In this document: positions 7,714 through 17,276 of the stretch, in pieces
Position numbering within the stretch: position 1 is the first letter of the stretch
How the letters are laid out: each line of letters begins with the position of its first letter
Origin: an uncultured Salinicoccus sp.
GTDB taxonomy: Bacteria; Bacillota; Bacilli; Staphylococcales; Salinicoccaceae
Length of the DNA: 64,000 nucleotides
NCBI GenBank assembly: GCA_947494965.1
Contig: CANLWV010000002.1
Coordinates: forward strand, 1-64,000
Reading direction: 5' to 3'
Made by a program: the position numbers and the translations under genes
The notes under the pieces: model-generated
Databases searched by the model: none
Seen by the model: only the letters and a program-made list of their open reading frames with translations
Told to the model about the DNA's origin: nothing

Positions 7714-8499
7714 CTATATATCAGTCTCCCAGTCCTTCTGCTCTTCTCTACGCATATCTTCTGCCGTGTCTTCCGGGTAGACGACCCTGAATTTATGATG
7801 GTCTTTAGGAATGACTTCCACCATCTTATCGATCATCAGCTGTGAATCCATCTGGTGATTCAGACTATCTCCGCTTGCTTCCAGCTTATCTTTTGAAGTG
7901 TGATGCTTCTCTTCATCATACCATTTCCAGTTTGCTGCGACTGCACGGTCGTTGAAGCCGGTGCCGAATCTGCCGGGATTGATGGTGGCGACCTGGACAT
8001 TGAACGCTTCCATCTCCTGCTTCAGCGCTTTCGCTATGGCACCGATGGCATGCTTGGAGGATGAATAGAGTCCTTTATAGGCAGAGCTCATCTTTTCCGC
8101 TTTGGACGATACGAAAATGATTTTACCCTGCCGCTTCTCTACAAAATGTTCGGCTGCGATACGAGCGGTTTCAAGGGTACCAAATACATTGATTTCGTAT
8201 AATCGTCTGATGTTCTCCATCGGCATCTCCCATATCGGTCCCCCTTCATTGATTGCCGCATTGGCTACGAAGATATCATAATCATATTTTTTCATGGCTT
8301 CGCGATCATATGCGTCTGTGATATCCATTTTGAAGACTTCAAGATCTACACCCGCTTCTTTTCCTACTTCACGCAACCCTTCAACCTGTTCCTCTTTTTC
8401 AACAGCGGCAATGACCGTGTGCCCTTCGCGCGCAAGGCCAAGCGCTGTACCCTTTCCTAAACCTGATCCTGCACCTGTAATCAAGATTGTCTTAGCCAT
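7714..8499 (-). CDS. Short-chain dehydrogenase/reductase
   Basis: This 261-residue classical SDR oxidoreductase has the cofactor motif TGAGSGLG (residues 8-15), the NAA motif in FVANAAINEG, the catalytic Ser in FVSSKAEK and the YSSSK active-site pair. NAD(P)H-dependent reduction or oxidation of an alcohol/carbonyl is expected. The C-terminus is longer and more charged than in fatty-acid reductases, with several His/Glu residues, so the substrate cannot be named. AGGAGGCAATTAGG precedes ATG 8499. It is a single gene convergent with the small membrane cassette. Confidence 0.8.
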   Translation of the reverse strand: MAKTILITGAGSGLGKGTALGLAREGHTVIAAVEKEEQVEGLREVGKEAGVDLEVFKMDITDAYDREAMKKYDYDIFVANAAINEGGPIWEMPMENIRRLYEINVFGTLETARIAAEHFVEKRQGKIIFVSSKAEKMSSAYKGLYSSSKHAIGAIAKALKQEMEAFNVQVATINPGRFGTGFNDRAVAANWKWYDEEKHHTSKDKLEASGDSLNHQMDSQLMIDKMVEVIPKDHHKFRVVYPEDTAEDMRREEQKDWETDI

Positions 8500-8825
8500 C
8501 CTAATTGCCTCCTAGTTTCCTATTAATAGTTTTAATTTTCCCTGTCGGCGCCTTCATAAACGCTTGCACCACTCCCCTCGCACAGGTCACACAATGGGTT
8601 TATCCCTATAATTATGGACGCCTTTAATTATTTTTCAGCTGCATGGGTATAATGGATATATGCATACAAATATCTTTCTTCAACATTTCTTATTTTCGAC
8701 CTCCCCGCATTTCAATGGTGCATACTTATCAGTGGATTTGTTCTAAAGGACTATCCTTAAGTTCTACTGCAGTAAAATAGTTGAAAATAGATAATGCCAG
8801 TTTAAGATGAATATAAGCGATACCC
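8500..8825. other. Intergenic region between divergent genes
   Basis: No gene is visible. A GGGTAT inside an imperfect repeat near 8638-8664 resembles a SigB -10 element but lacks a -35 at the right distance. The promoter for the next gene begins at 8826. Confidence 0.4.
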
Positions 8826-8853
8826 TTAACAACCGCTTGTTTTCAGCTATAAT
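8826..8853 (+). promoter_or_regulatory. Promoter of the tandem paralogue operon
   Basis: TTAACA (8826-8831) and TATAAT (8848-8853) are separated by 16 bp. Transcription would start near 8860, which rules out the upstream ATG at 8807 and supports the GTG start at 8882. Confidence 0.65.
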
Positions 8854-8881
8854 ATCAAGTCTTGATGAAAGGAGTGAGCTG

Positions 8882-10036
8882 GTGGAAAAAGTTGTCGTGG
8901 GTCTCATCACAGCTCCCGGTCTTCCTGAAGAGTTAATAAAAGGGATGCTGAAAGATTTGAGCGAACTATCCAGTAAACATATTGATGACAAAGTGGATTG
9001 GCAATTTGATTATCAGACCAATCCGTTAGCTGCCTCCGCCGAGTTCATCAATCAGACATTCGAAAAAGCGGAAGCCATCCGAGAGGATAACCAATGGGAC
9101 TTGGCAATCGCAATCAGTGACCTCCCCAGTATATCCAGTAATAAGATCGTCGTTTCAGAAGTGAATTATGACCAGACGATATCACTGCTTTCAGTGCCGT
9201 CACTTGGCGCCATTAGGGTTAAGAAAAAACTGCAGAATCTACTAATGCATCACATTACATGGCTACACCGCAAAGATTTATCTGAAACCCCTGACGGCAT
9301 ACGCTTGAGCTTCATCAATCAGATCACTGAAGTGTCGACTTCTGAAGATGAGGTGAGCAATAAGCGGTACATACGGAAATCGACGGTAGCCGGATGGAGT
9401 AAACTTGTTGCAGGCATGACTTTAACGAACGAGCCATGGACGGCTTTAAGCAACCTTAAGACTATCGTTGCATTATCATTTGCCACAGGTACATACATCT
9501 CCATCTTTTCGATACCTTGGGAATTGAGTCTGGATTATTCCTTGTGGCGGTTCGTGTTGCTGACGTTCATCGCGATCTTTGGTGTGGTTGGATGGTTGAT
9601 ATACGCTCATGATCTATGGGAATTGGTTTCCAGTAAAAACCAGCGGTCATATCGTTATCTATACAACTTCACCACATTGGCCACCTTGTTGTTTATTACA
9701 ATCGTAAACTACCTGGTCGTCTTTCTGCTGCTTGTAATATCAGTTGTCGTATTTGTTCCGATGGGACTTTTTGAAACCTGGACTAAGATTGAGCCTGATG
9801 TGGAATGGATGGATTATTTAAATCTCGTATGGTTTTCTGCCTCTGCAGGAGTTCTGGCAGGTGCCTTGGGCTCCACTGTCGAAGATGAAGGAACGATTCA
9901 GAATGTGACGTATTCCTACAGACAAATGTACCGGTATAAGCAAATAGAAGAAGAAAATGAAGAAACTACAAAAGAAGAACAGACCGAAGAGCATGCAGGC
10001 ACAAAACAAACTCATGATAAGTCAGAGGATGATTGA
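8882..10036 (+). CDS. Membrane protein with N-terminal alpha/beta domain, first of a paralogous pair
   Basis: This protein is about 384 residues from GTG 8882, which follows AAAGGAGTGAG at good distance. The N-terminal ~110 residues form a soluble alpha/beta domain (VGLITAPGLPEEL, then WDLAIAISDLP). Relatives are sometimes labelled 5,10-methylenetetrahydrofolate dehydrogenase in databases, without catalytic support that I know of. The C-terminal half has about four membrane helices. The ending (LAGALGSTVEDEGTIQ, YSYRQMYRYKQ) is shared with the next gene. The next gene begins one base after the stop, so they are translationally linked paralogues and may form a hetero-oligomer. Function unknown. 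Confidence 0.7.
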   Translation: MEKVVVGLITAPGLPEELIKGMLKDLSELSSKHIDDKVDWQFDYQTNPLAASAEFINQTFEKAEAIREDNQWDLAIAISDLPSISSNKIVVSEVNYDQTISLLSVPSLGAIRVKKKLQNLLMHHITWLHRKDLSETPDGIRLSFINQITEVSTSEDEVSNKRYIRKSTVAGWSKLVAGMTLTNEPWTALSNLKTIVALSFATGTYISIFSIPWELSLDYSLWRFVLLTFIAIFGVVGWLIYAHDLWELVSSKNQRSYRYLYNFTTLATLLFITIVNYLVVFLLLVISVVVFVPMGLFETWTKIEPDVEWMDYLNLVWFSASAGVLAGALGSTVEDEGTIQNVTYSYRQMYRYKQIEEENEETTKEEQTEEHAGTKQTHDKSEDD

Positions 10037-10037
10037 T

Positions 10038-11153
10038 ATGAGCAAGAGATATGTTGGCCTCGTCGCAGCGCCTGGTGCGCCAGATGAACTTGCAAGAAAA
10101 ATAAAGGAAGAATTACCGGAGGTGCTTTCCGAGGAATTTGAAGAAGAACATGAATGGGAAGTTGGCGTCCATGTAGACCCACTTACGAGTTATGCAGAGC
10201 TGACGAAGGAGTTGTTTCAGAAAACAGATCAATATTACCAAGATAGGGATTGGGATTATACTATTTTCATCACAGATCTCCCGTTATACCATAACGAGAA
10301 TATTATCGGCATAGATATAAATGAAGCCACTGAGGTTGGATTGGTGTCATTGCCCGCCTACGGTTGGCCTCCTAACAAACAGAGTGTTCTCGAGACCATC
10401 GTGACCCTGATCACTTCGGTCCAGGCAAAAAATGACAAGGAATCCACCGAATCAAATGAAGAGAATCGTAGGAATTTGAAAAGGATATTCAACCGATATT
10501 TTAAATTCAATACACTTTATTATGAGAAAAGTCATAACGATGCCACCGATTCCGAGCATTCAATATATCAAATGAAGAATAATTTGCGGGGATATTTCCG
10601 ACTGATCAGTGGAATGGCTTGGGCGAATAATCCTTTAAACATGATGCGGGTTTTGAGCTCAGTAGTAGCACTTGCTTTTGCGACAGGTTCCTTCAGTATG
10701 ATCTTTTCTACCATGTGGAGCCTAAGCGATTTGTTCTCTATCTGGAGGATGATTGCTGTTTCAATATTCGCTTTAACCAGTATGCTAGTGTGGATCATTA
10801 TCTCCCATGGTCTATGGGAAAGGCTGGAAGAAGGTGAGGATAAAAGATTTTTGAAGTTATATAACGGTGCGACAGTCGTAACGCTGGTTATATCATTGGT
10901 GTTTTATTTCACTGTGTTGTATCTGATGTTCCTGACCGGTTCCCTTGTGCTGCTACCACCTGACTTTATAATAAGGAATATTGGATTAGAACAGATAGAC
11001 ATCCGCTTTTACCTTAAGCTAGCATGGTTCGCCACATCACTTTCAACAGTTGTAGCTGCAATCGGAGCGGGTGTTCAGGACGAGAATGTAATGAAGGAAA
11101 GCACATATGGCTATCGACATCGCCTGCGTTCACAAGAAGCCAGTGAGGAATGA
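10038..11153 (+). CDS. Membrane protein with N-terminal alpha/beta domain, second paralogue
   Basis: This protein is about 371 residues from ATG 10038, just after the upstream stop, with AGAGGAT as binding site inside the preceding gene. A longer frame back to 9957 only overlaps the neighbour. It parallels the first copy domain by domain: VGLVAAPGAPDEL at the N-terminus, DWDYTIFITDLP near residue 75, a variable charged linker, a conserved FRLISGMAWANNPLNMM pre-membrane segment, and four hydrophobic helices. The last part reads AAIGAGVQDENVMKEST-YGYRHRLR. Identity between copies is moderate, so the duplication is old. Function unknown. Confidence 0.7.
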   Translation: MSKRYVGLVAAPGAPDELARKIKEELPEVLSEEFEEEHEWEVGVHVDPLTSYAELTKELFQKTDQYYQDRDWDYTIFITDLPLYHNENIIGIDINEATEVGLVSLPAYGWPPNKQSVLETIVTLITSVQAKNDKESTESNEENRRNLKRIFNRYFKFNTLYYEKSHNDATDSEHSIYQMKNNLRGYFRLISGMAWANNPLNMMRVLSSVVALAFATGSFSMIFSTMWSLSDLFSIWRMIAVSIFALTSMLVWIIISHGLWERLEEGEDKRFLKLYNGATVVTLVISLVFYFTVLYLMFLTGSLVLLPPDFIIRNIGLEQIDIRFYLKLAWFATSLSTVVAAIGAGVQDENVMKESTYGYRHRLRSQEASEE

Positions 11154-11302
11154 TCGGTCAATATATTATGTCGCACTCTCTAGCCTCTAGCTAGCTAATG
11201 TTATTACATTTAAAGGACTCATCACACCTGTCATTCAGCAATTTAAACTTAAATGAAAGCTGACATCACGAATTCTTAAAAATCTTGAAAAGGAATGAAA
11301 AA

Positions 11303-11458
11303 ATGGGATTCTATATAATGATTTTGTCATTCATACTCGGCGCTTACTTGACTGTCCTAGGTATTTCTCGTAGAACACATAATTCACTATATAAGATTTC
11401 ATTAGTGTTCGGAATCATCTTTATTATATTTGCTATTTATCTAGCATGGCCAAAGTAG
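11303..11458 (+). CDS. Small two-span membrane protein (51 aa)
   Basis: ATG 11303 follows AAAGGAATG at normal spacing and the frame ends at TAG 11456-11458. The peptide has two hydrophobic helices (about residues 3-20 and 31-48) joined by a basic turn (SRRTHNS), giving a hairpin topology with a short WPK tail. It lies 150 bp after the paralogous pair and before a strong terminator. No family is recognised. Confidence 0.6.
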   Translation: MGFYIMILSFILGAYLTVLGISRRTHNSLYKISLVFGIIFIIFAIYLAWPK

Positions 11459-11526
11459 AGTTAATTCTGATATGTTTTTAATAAGCTAATGCTACCTACA
11501 TTACACTTAGGCGCCTTAAAATTAAG

Positions 11527-11564
11527 CAATCCCCCTAACCTGAAATATGGTTTAGGGGGGATTG
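11527..11564. terminator. Bidirectional terminator
   Basis: CAATCCCCCTAACC (11527-11540) pairs with the arm GGTTTAGGGGG...ATTG ending at 11564. It lies between the small membrane protein on the plus strand and the MutS-like gene on the minus strand, with T-rich sequence on each exit side. Confidence 0.75.
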
Positions 11565-11612
11565 TGTTGTTCGGGCGGTTTTTGAAGCGTATGACCTGAA
11601 AAAAACTGTATT

Positions 11613-13259
11613 TTAATAATATTCTTCTAGAATTTGTTTAGAGTCCTTATAAATCGATTTTGGGAAGTTGAATACTCTGAGCAGTTCCAGTGCATTGGAT
11701 GTTTGGGCTGGCCCTTTTTTAATTTGATAGTCAAAGAATATATCATCGCCTTCAAGCACTTCAGAAAAGTGGTACATCACCATTTCATCACATAGTGTCT
11801 CTGTCAATTCTATATCATGAGTGGCTGCCACCAAAGAAATTCTCCTATGCGTACTCAAAAATCTCAGCAGCACTTCTGCTGCTGCCAAACGTTCTTTCGT
11901 ATTCGTCCCTTTAAATATCTCATCAATGAAACAATAGAAATGAGCATTACTGCCATTTAGGGCTTCGATTATCCTTTTCAATGATTTGATTTCACTGATA
12001 AAATAACTATCCCCTTCCGAGATACTGTCTGAAATATCCATTGAAGACAACACTCTACCAGGCACATATTTAAAGTAGCCACTGGTTGAGGTATTGATGC
12101 CATTACTCAGAATGACATTCACAGCCAATGATTTCATAAAAGTGGATTTGCCGGAGGCATTCGATCCGGTGAGCAGGATGTTTTGTCTCAAATCAATTGA
12201 ATTGCTGATAGGTTCAGTAATCAATGGATGATATACGTCATGTATTACCATACTTTCATCTTGCACTGCATTCGGGGTAACATAATAAGGCAACTGCCTT
12301 CGCCACATTGCCACGGAATAGTTCAAGTCAGCTGTAGAAACCAGATGCCAGCATTTTTCATATGTATCCTTATTTTTAACAAGAGTATTAATAATATAAT
12401 GACAAACATGGTAATCCAGAATAAATGCATGTTTAACACCAGTCAATAATTGAAGAAGTATATTATTCTGATCGGCCTCTTCATTAATCAGTAGCGTACT
12501 GAACAACTGTAAATGCTTGACCCCATCTTCAATGTTGACGGAAGTATTCAGCATATCGTGAAAATGCGGTTTAAGTTGAGTCGCCACACTTATAATATTT
12601 AAACCATAGAATAAATCTGAGTATTCATTTTCATACTTCGATTTATGCTGGTATGAAATCACCATGTTCAATAATAATGCACCGATTATAACTAAAATCC
12701 CTAAAAGGAAGTTAATGAGCAGCATCCCTATGCCGACTACAGGCAGCACACTTAGAAATGCGTATAGAGGTTGATAACGTACTGAGCCCGATGGCGTATA
12801 GTGTGTGAAGTACTTTGAAGTGTCTGAGTTTGGCTGTTTGGATAACTTCGACAGAATCCATGTGATTTTTTCCCGCCAAGGTTGATCGGTGTTCAGCCTC
12901 GCAATGAAATTTTCGTCAACATCCTCGCAGGCCCCCACATTTCGCAATGCCGCATAGAGACGTTCTTCCCCCACCGTGGTGAACGTATGATTGATTTCTT
13001 TAAAAAGTGAATCCATATCCAAGTCATGCCACGTCACATCATCGACTTCAAACTCCCGACTGACATTGCCATCTGCAATTAGATTTCGATAGAAATGATC
13101 AAAATTAATGAACGTCTCATTATATTCCAACCACTTGGCGTTTTGTTCCCAAAGTTGTTTAACTATGACTCGTTTTTTTCTGTTTTCAGTTATGGATATA
13201 ATTATCGTGACAATGATAATGATTAACACGACACCCACGTAGAAATATAATGACGACAT
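11613..13259 (-). CDS. Membrane-anchored MutS-like ATPase
   Basis: This 548-residue protein has the MutS ATPase domain at its C-terminus. The Walker A is TGSNASGKST, followed by an IxSxxDISDSISEGDSYF segment, Walker B-like CFIDEIFKGTN and the ATHD switch (VAATHDIEL). The DNA mismatch recognition and connector domains of true MutS are missing. Instead there is an N-terminal membrane helix (about residues 4-23) and a hydrophobic pair around 175-205. Such membrane-associated MutS homologues occur across Bacillota and have no established repair role. The gene is isolated, with a strong terminator downstream. Confidence 0.75.
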   Translation of the reverse strand: MSSLYFYVGVVLIIIIVTIIISITENRKKRVIVKQLWEQNAKWLEYNETFINFDHFYRNLIADGNVSREFEVDDVTWHDLDMDSLFKEINHTFTTVGEERLYAALRNVGACEDVDENFIARLNTDQPWREKITWILSKLSKQPNSDTSKYFTHYTPSGSVRYQPLYAFLSVLPVVGIGMLLINFLLGILVIIGALLLNMVISYQHKSKYENEYSDLFYGLNIISVATQLKPHFHDMLNTSVNIEDGVKHLQLFSTLLINEEADQNNILLQLLTGVKHAFILDYHVCHYIINTLVKNKDTYEKCWHLVSTADLNYSVAMWRRQLPYYVTPNAVQDESMVIHDVYHPLITEPISNSIDLRQNILLTGSNASGKSTFMKSLAVNVILSNGINTSTSGYFKYVPGRVLSSMDISDSISEGDSYFISEIKSLKRIIEALNGSNAHFYCFIDEIFKGTNTKERLAAAEVLLRFLSTHRRISLVAATHDIELTETLCDEMVMYHFSEVLEGDDIFFDYQIKKGPAQTSNALELLRVFNFPKSIYKDSKQILEEYY

Positions 13260-13418
13260 TTCAACACTTCCTCTTACGGAGTATACAATATAGCGTCATA
13301 TTATACGACACTGTTATTACTGAATATAATAATATATCAATGGTATTAAGGAAGAGTTTCTAGAAAACAAAAGCAATCTGCCAACTTTGAATAGATACAA
13401 ATAGTGCAATTCGCTAGT

Positions 13419-14687
13419 TCAATAATTATGCTCTTTTAAATAATTTAAAAATCCCTCTGCAATTTGATTATATCTACTCACAACTTTTTTTTCATCCAAT
13501 GTTTCCAATTTTCTGTCCTTCATAATCCACTTTCCATCAATCATCACGTGATGAATTGAATCGGCTTTATTGTAAAATAATAAATTATAGAGATAGGTGG
13601 AAAAGCTTTCTCTATTCAGCAGTGGTTCTAGATCTACATCATCTTTTTTAATAAAAACTAAATCAGCTTTATAACCATCTTTAATTTTTCCTATGTCATT
13701 TTGTAATTTATATGCTTTTGCACCATTAATAGTCATCATTCTAAAAATCTCTTCAACGCTATATTTATCAACATGATTATTTATTTTCAGTAAGTAATAT
13801 GCCAACCTCATTAACTCCCATACATTAGTATGAGCGTAATCAGTACCTAAGCAAACATTCACACCATTCTCTAGCATGGCATTAACATCTGCAACTCCCG
13901 CGCCAGTATCCAAATTTGAAAGAGGACAATGAACAACAGAGCTTTTATGTTTTGCTACCAACTCGATATCCTCTTCTGACATATAAACGCCATGAAAAAG
14001 AATTGTTTTATCATCAAGTAAATTCCTTTCACTGTAAAGTTCGATGCTTGATTTACCAAATTTGGATTTAACTATATTAGATCTCCACTCATTCTCTAAA
14101 CAGTGCGTCATCATAATAGTATTATATTTATCTTTTACCTTTTTCAAATTAAACAATTCATCTTCAGTCATGTCTTCTTCTTCTAATAAATGGGTTCCAA
14201 ATAGAATGTTCCCCTGTGACTTATTATAATAATCTCCAATTTCTTCATACGTATCAATCATCCCTCGTATGCCTATCTCATTCATTACATCACTTAGTTG
14301 CTGGGGTGATTGTGGGTCTGAGTCACTTATAAAGGTCACTCCATTTTTGACCATATCAATATAGCTCTTTTGAGCAATGTACCCAAACTCTTTTTCTGAA
14401 ATCTCATTTTCTAAGTAATCGAATAGTAGTTGTTGTATTTTCCCTTGCTCTGATGTATTGCCCCAATCTTGAAGCGCCATTTCCTGCATCAATCCTTTAG
14501 CTAAAGGTGAGTAGCTGTGAAAATGAGCATTTATAAGTCCCGGGATTACGAAATAATCTTTGCAATCTATTGTATCCTCTTCATCTTCAACATTTAAATC
14601 AAAAACTATTTTATTATCTTTTATTAAAAACTCACCTGTTTCAAATTTCATATCGCTATTCAAAAATGTTACATTATTTAGTTTCAT
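13419..14687 (-). CDS. Amidohydrolase of the deaminase/chlorohydrolase group
   Basis: This cytosolic enzyme is about 422 residues and resembles the SsnA/TrzN/guanine-deaminase branch of the amidohydrolases. The metal-binding motif is in PGLINAHFHSYSPLAKG, His in MMTHCLENEW, the HGVYMSEED loop, VVHCPLSN, and the final Asp in CLGTDYAHTNVWEL. These groups usually hydrolyse aminated or chlorinated heterocycles, or serve as S-adenosylhomocysteine-type deaminases. The substrate is unknown. ATG 14687 gives the usual N-terminus (MKLNNVTFLN), but its AGGGAA site is about 13 bases away, so a start at 14747 or 14753 remains possible. Codon use is more AT-rich than its neighbours. Confidence 0.75.
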   Translation of the reverse strand: MKLNNVTFLNSDMKFETGEFLIKDNKIVFDLNVEDEEDTIDCKDYFVIPGLINAHFHSYSPLAKGLMQEMALQDWGNTSEQGKIQQLLFDYLENEISEKEFGYIAQKSYIDMVKNGVTFISDSDPQSPQQLSDVMNEIGIRGMIDTYEEIGDYYNKSQGNILFGTHLLEEEDMTEDELFNLKKVKDKYNTIMMTHCLENEWRSNIVKSKFGKSSIELYSERNLLDDKTILFHGVYMSEEDIELVAKHKSSVVHCPLSNLDTGAGVADVNAMLENGVNVCLGTDYAHTNVWELMRLAYYLLKINNHVDKYSVEEIFRMMTINGAKAYKLQNDIGKIKDGYKADLVFIKKDDVDLEPLLNRESFSTYLYNLLFYNKADSIHHVMIDGKWIMKDRKLETLDEKKVVSRYNQIAEGFLNYLKEHNY

Positions 14688-14758
14688 AAGTTGAATCAAT
14701 TCCCTATTTATTATTAGTTTCAATGAATGTGTTTGATGTTTATACATGCTCAATTATC

Positions 14759-15952
14759 TTATTTATTTATATGATCGATATAAATCAGTCCATCAAATTG
14801 CTCTTGAGGTACCATTTTGGAGTCAAAAAACCCTTCCCAAAAAACTGTATATTGATTTTCTTCGATAAAGTCACTGCTGGCAAAATCAATAAAGACGTCG
14901 CTTTGAACCCGGTTCCCGATATAACCTTCTAATGCCTCATCTTTCTCTTTTCTTGGTGTGACATAGTCCTCAGAAACGAGTGCATAACTGTCTGCCTCAT
15001 TGTGGAATAAACCTACATTATACACACTGTAGTCACTCTCTCGAAGCAACGCTCCGAGAGACTCTACACGCTCGCTTCTCTTTTGCTCGACGAATAATTC
15101 ATTAGTATATTCTATGGACGTCACATCATAATTGGAATGCCCGTTTGCCACCCATAAAATGGCTTTATCGTCTTTAGTCATTTGTTCTAATACCTTCTCA
15201 GCCATTCCAATCTCTCGATGGTCATAGTATTCAGCAACGCCATCTTCAAAACTAATCTTTGAGTAGTACTTATCAATATTCTTCTGTCTTGAAATGATAT
15301 AGTTTTGTGTTTCAGGAGTTAATTTAGCAAAGAAATCCTGACTTCTGATAGCTTCATATACATTGGTGGGGCGCTTGAAATACCCTACTTTTTTCCCTTT
15401 TAACAACCCTTTAGAAAACCAATCCCGTAAGGCGAACTCCGAACGCTTAAATTCTTCCGCAAGTTCAAGATCATATTCAGAAATTTCATCTACAATATTT
15501 CTTTCTAAACTGGAGACAGAACTGGCATGTGCGCCTGCATATCCAGGCGCCCAATCCATCGGCAACGCCTGAATATTTTTGTTGCTGCCATCTAGGTATT
15601 TCTTAAACGTTTCATGTTGATATTGAGGAACAACCCCGTCCATCACCGGTAACTCGCTCTCTTGATGGTAGTTGAATTCTGAGTCCCCTGTTTCCAGAAA
15701 TAATTTATTGAAATTGTGTTCTTCAGCCAAGTAATCGATAAGATCAGTTTTTTGTTTCGCGATATCAGATGACCAATGGGTACTCTCCCCCAATATGACG
15801 ATATCCTGTTCTCCGAGAATATCGCCAATCGACTCAATGTCCGCCTCCAAGTCATAATAATCTTTAGGAGGCTCAGCTGCCCCACCACATCCAGATAACA
15901 AAACGAATAGTAGAAGTGAAATAATAATTAATCTACATTGCTTAAGTTTCAT
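14759..15952 (-). CDS. Erythromycin-esterase-like lipoprotein
   Basis: This protein is about 397 residues from ATG 15952, with AGAGAAGGGG upstream. It begins with a lipoprotein signal (hydrophobic helix then LLSGC), so it should be anchored to the outer face of the membrane. The body resembles the erythromycin esterase family: VILGESTHWSSDI near the N-terminus, the long helical middle, and WVANGHSNYDV with the conserved His. True Ere enzymes are cytoplasmic and open the macrolide lactone, so a secreted lipidated version may act on another ester, or on nothing related to antibiotics. It ends six bases before the longest amidohydrolase frame, but composition differs. Confidence 0.65.
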   Translation of the reverse strand: MKLKQCRLIIISLLLFVLLSGCGGAAEPPKDYYDLEADIESIGDILGEQDIVILGESTHWSSDIAKQKTDLIDYLAEEHNFNKLFLETGDSEFNYHQESELPVMDGVVPQYQHETFKKYLDGSNKNIQALPMDWAPGYAGAHASSVSSLERNIVDEISEYDLELAEEFKRSEFALRDWFSKGLLKGKKVGYFKRPTNVYEAIRSQDFFAKLTPETQNYIISRQKNIDKYYSKISFEDGVAEYYDHREIGMAEKVLEQMTKDDKAILWVANGHSNYDVTSIEYTNELFVEQKRSERVESLGALLRESDYSVYNVGLFHNEADSYALVSEDYVTPRKEKDEALEGYIGNRVQSDVFIDFASSDFIEENQYTVFWEGFFDSKMVPQEQFDGLIYIDHINK

Positions 15953-16300
15953 TCTAATGATTGCCCCTTCTCTTATGTACAGCCAATTTACAAGAATGCC
16001 ATGCCAACTAGGCACTGCGCTCGACTATTCAGTCTTGGTTGATTTCGATATATGTAATTATTTGGTATAAGATAAGCATACCAAATATTTTAAATAGTTA
16101 AATATTTATTTTAATATTGTGTAAATTCGTAAATCACTTATAAAGAAAACGTTCTAATGTCGGCACTAAACAGTACAATAGGAGTAACATAGAATCTCTT
16201 CCTCTTCTTACAAATCTTGTGACCAGCTCGGAAAATTAGTCATGTAGATGCTAACAATAATTTTACTTTTGTTAGTTCATATCAAAAAATATTAAAAAAT
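15953..16300. other. Intergenic region with operator-like repeat
   Basis: AT-rich and without a supported gene. It contains copy B of a repeated motif (16060-16086) about 110 bp upstream of the lipoprotein start. Confidence 0.4.
16060..16086. promoter_or_regulatory. Copy B of a repeated operator-like motif
   Basis: ATTTGGTAT (16060-16068) and ATACCAAAT (16078-16086) are perfect inverted repeats with a nine-base spacer. The 17 bases at 16053-16069 are identical to those at 19656-19672 before the alpha/beta hydrolase gene. It lies upstream of the erythromycin-esterase-like lipoprotein. A shared regulator or promoter type is likely. Confidence 0.55.
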
Positions 16301-16325
16301 GGGACCCGGTTATGCACCGAGTCCC
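16301..16325 (-). terminator. Terminator of the siderophore-binding protein gene
   Basis: GGGACCCGG and CCGAGTCCC form a nine-pair stem (one G-U pair in the minus-strand RNA), followed on that strand by ATTTTTTAAT. Confidence 0.75.
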
Positions 16326-16340
16326 AAAAGTCTTCTAACC

Positions 16341-17276
16341 TTAAAATATATCTAAGTCTTCGATCATCATTTCCATAGATTGCAATCCTCCGCCATAAAA
16401 CCATGCATCCATTTTCAAGTAATATACTTGATCATTTTTATAGGCTTCTGTTTTCTTGAAAAGCTCATTTTCAATTGCTTTTTTGGTACCAACATGCTCT
16501 GGATCGAGTGCTGCATTCCGGTCAACAACAAAGACGATGCCTGGGTCTTCCTTCATCACATATTCAAAGTTGACGCTTTTCCCATACCTTGAATCTTCGA
16601 TGTTTTCATCAGCTGCCTTATAGCCTGCAGTATTGTGAATGAGTCCACCATAACGTGAACCTGGCCCATAAGCACTTATCTTACCACCATTTGCCATGAT
16701 GATTAATGCTTCTTCATCAACCTCTGTTGCTTTATCTTTAACATCGTTCATTTTCTCATCTAGTTCTTTCAACTCTTTTGAGATTTCATCTTCTTTGCCG
16801 AAGATTTTTCCGACAGTCTCCATATTGTTGGTGAATTCTTCCATATAATTGGTGAAGTCTATTGGCAGATAGATGGTGGGCGTCAATTGTTTTATCTCCT
16901 CATACATCTCAGCTTCACGGCCAGATATGATGATGAGGTCCGGCTTCATTGCACTAATCTCCTCAAGATCCGGCTCTCGTGCGGCCCCGACATTGACATA
17001 TTCAGATCCATTATATTTGTCCAGATATGTGGGCAGTGATCCTTTCAGGACGCCAGCCACTTCAACATCCAGTTTATCCAAAGTGTCTAGAATACCATAA
17101 TCAAGCACAACGACTTTCTCCGGATTTTTTTGGTATTTCTACTTCCCCAAACCCATCCTCTATTGTAATGGTTTCCGATTCGCTGTTTTTTCAGCCCCTT
17201 CAGATTCTCCATCGGAACTACAGGCTGTAAGAAAAACGGAAATCATAAGTACAGTAAACAACAAAACCTTCTTCAC
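16341..17276 (-). pseudogene. Siderophore ABC transporter substrate-binding lipoprotein, frameshifted
   Basis: The intact part is a class III periplasmic-binding fold of the FatB/CeuE/YclQ siderophore-binding type. It reads LDYGILDTLDKL, then KPDLIIISGREAEMYEEI, a long linking helix and AYGPGSRYGGLIH. Upstream, a GTG at 17276 behind AAAGGAAG encodes a lipoprotein signal ending LTACSS. Two single-base indels in A-runs break the frame: one base too few in the run at 17186-17191 and one too many at 17125-17131. Between them the frame hits TAG. The effects cancel, so either both are sequencing errors or the gene is recently inactivated. No permease or ATPase gene is adjacent. Confidence 0.75.

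Noticed and set aside
8638-8664. GGGTAT sequence resembling a SigB -10 element
   Set aside because: No GTTTAA-like -35 box occurs at 12-14 bp; the better vegetative promoter lies at 8826-8853.
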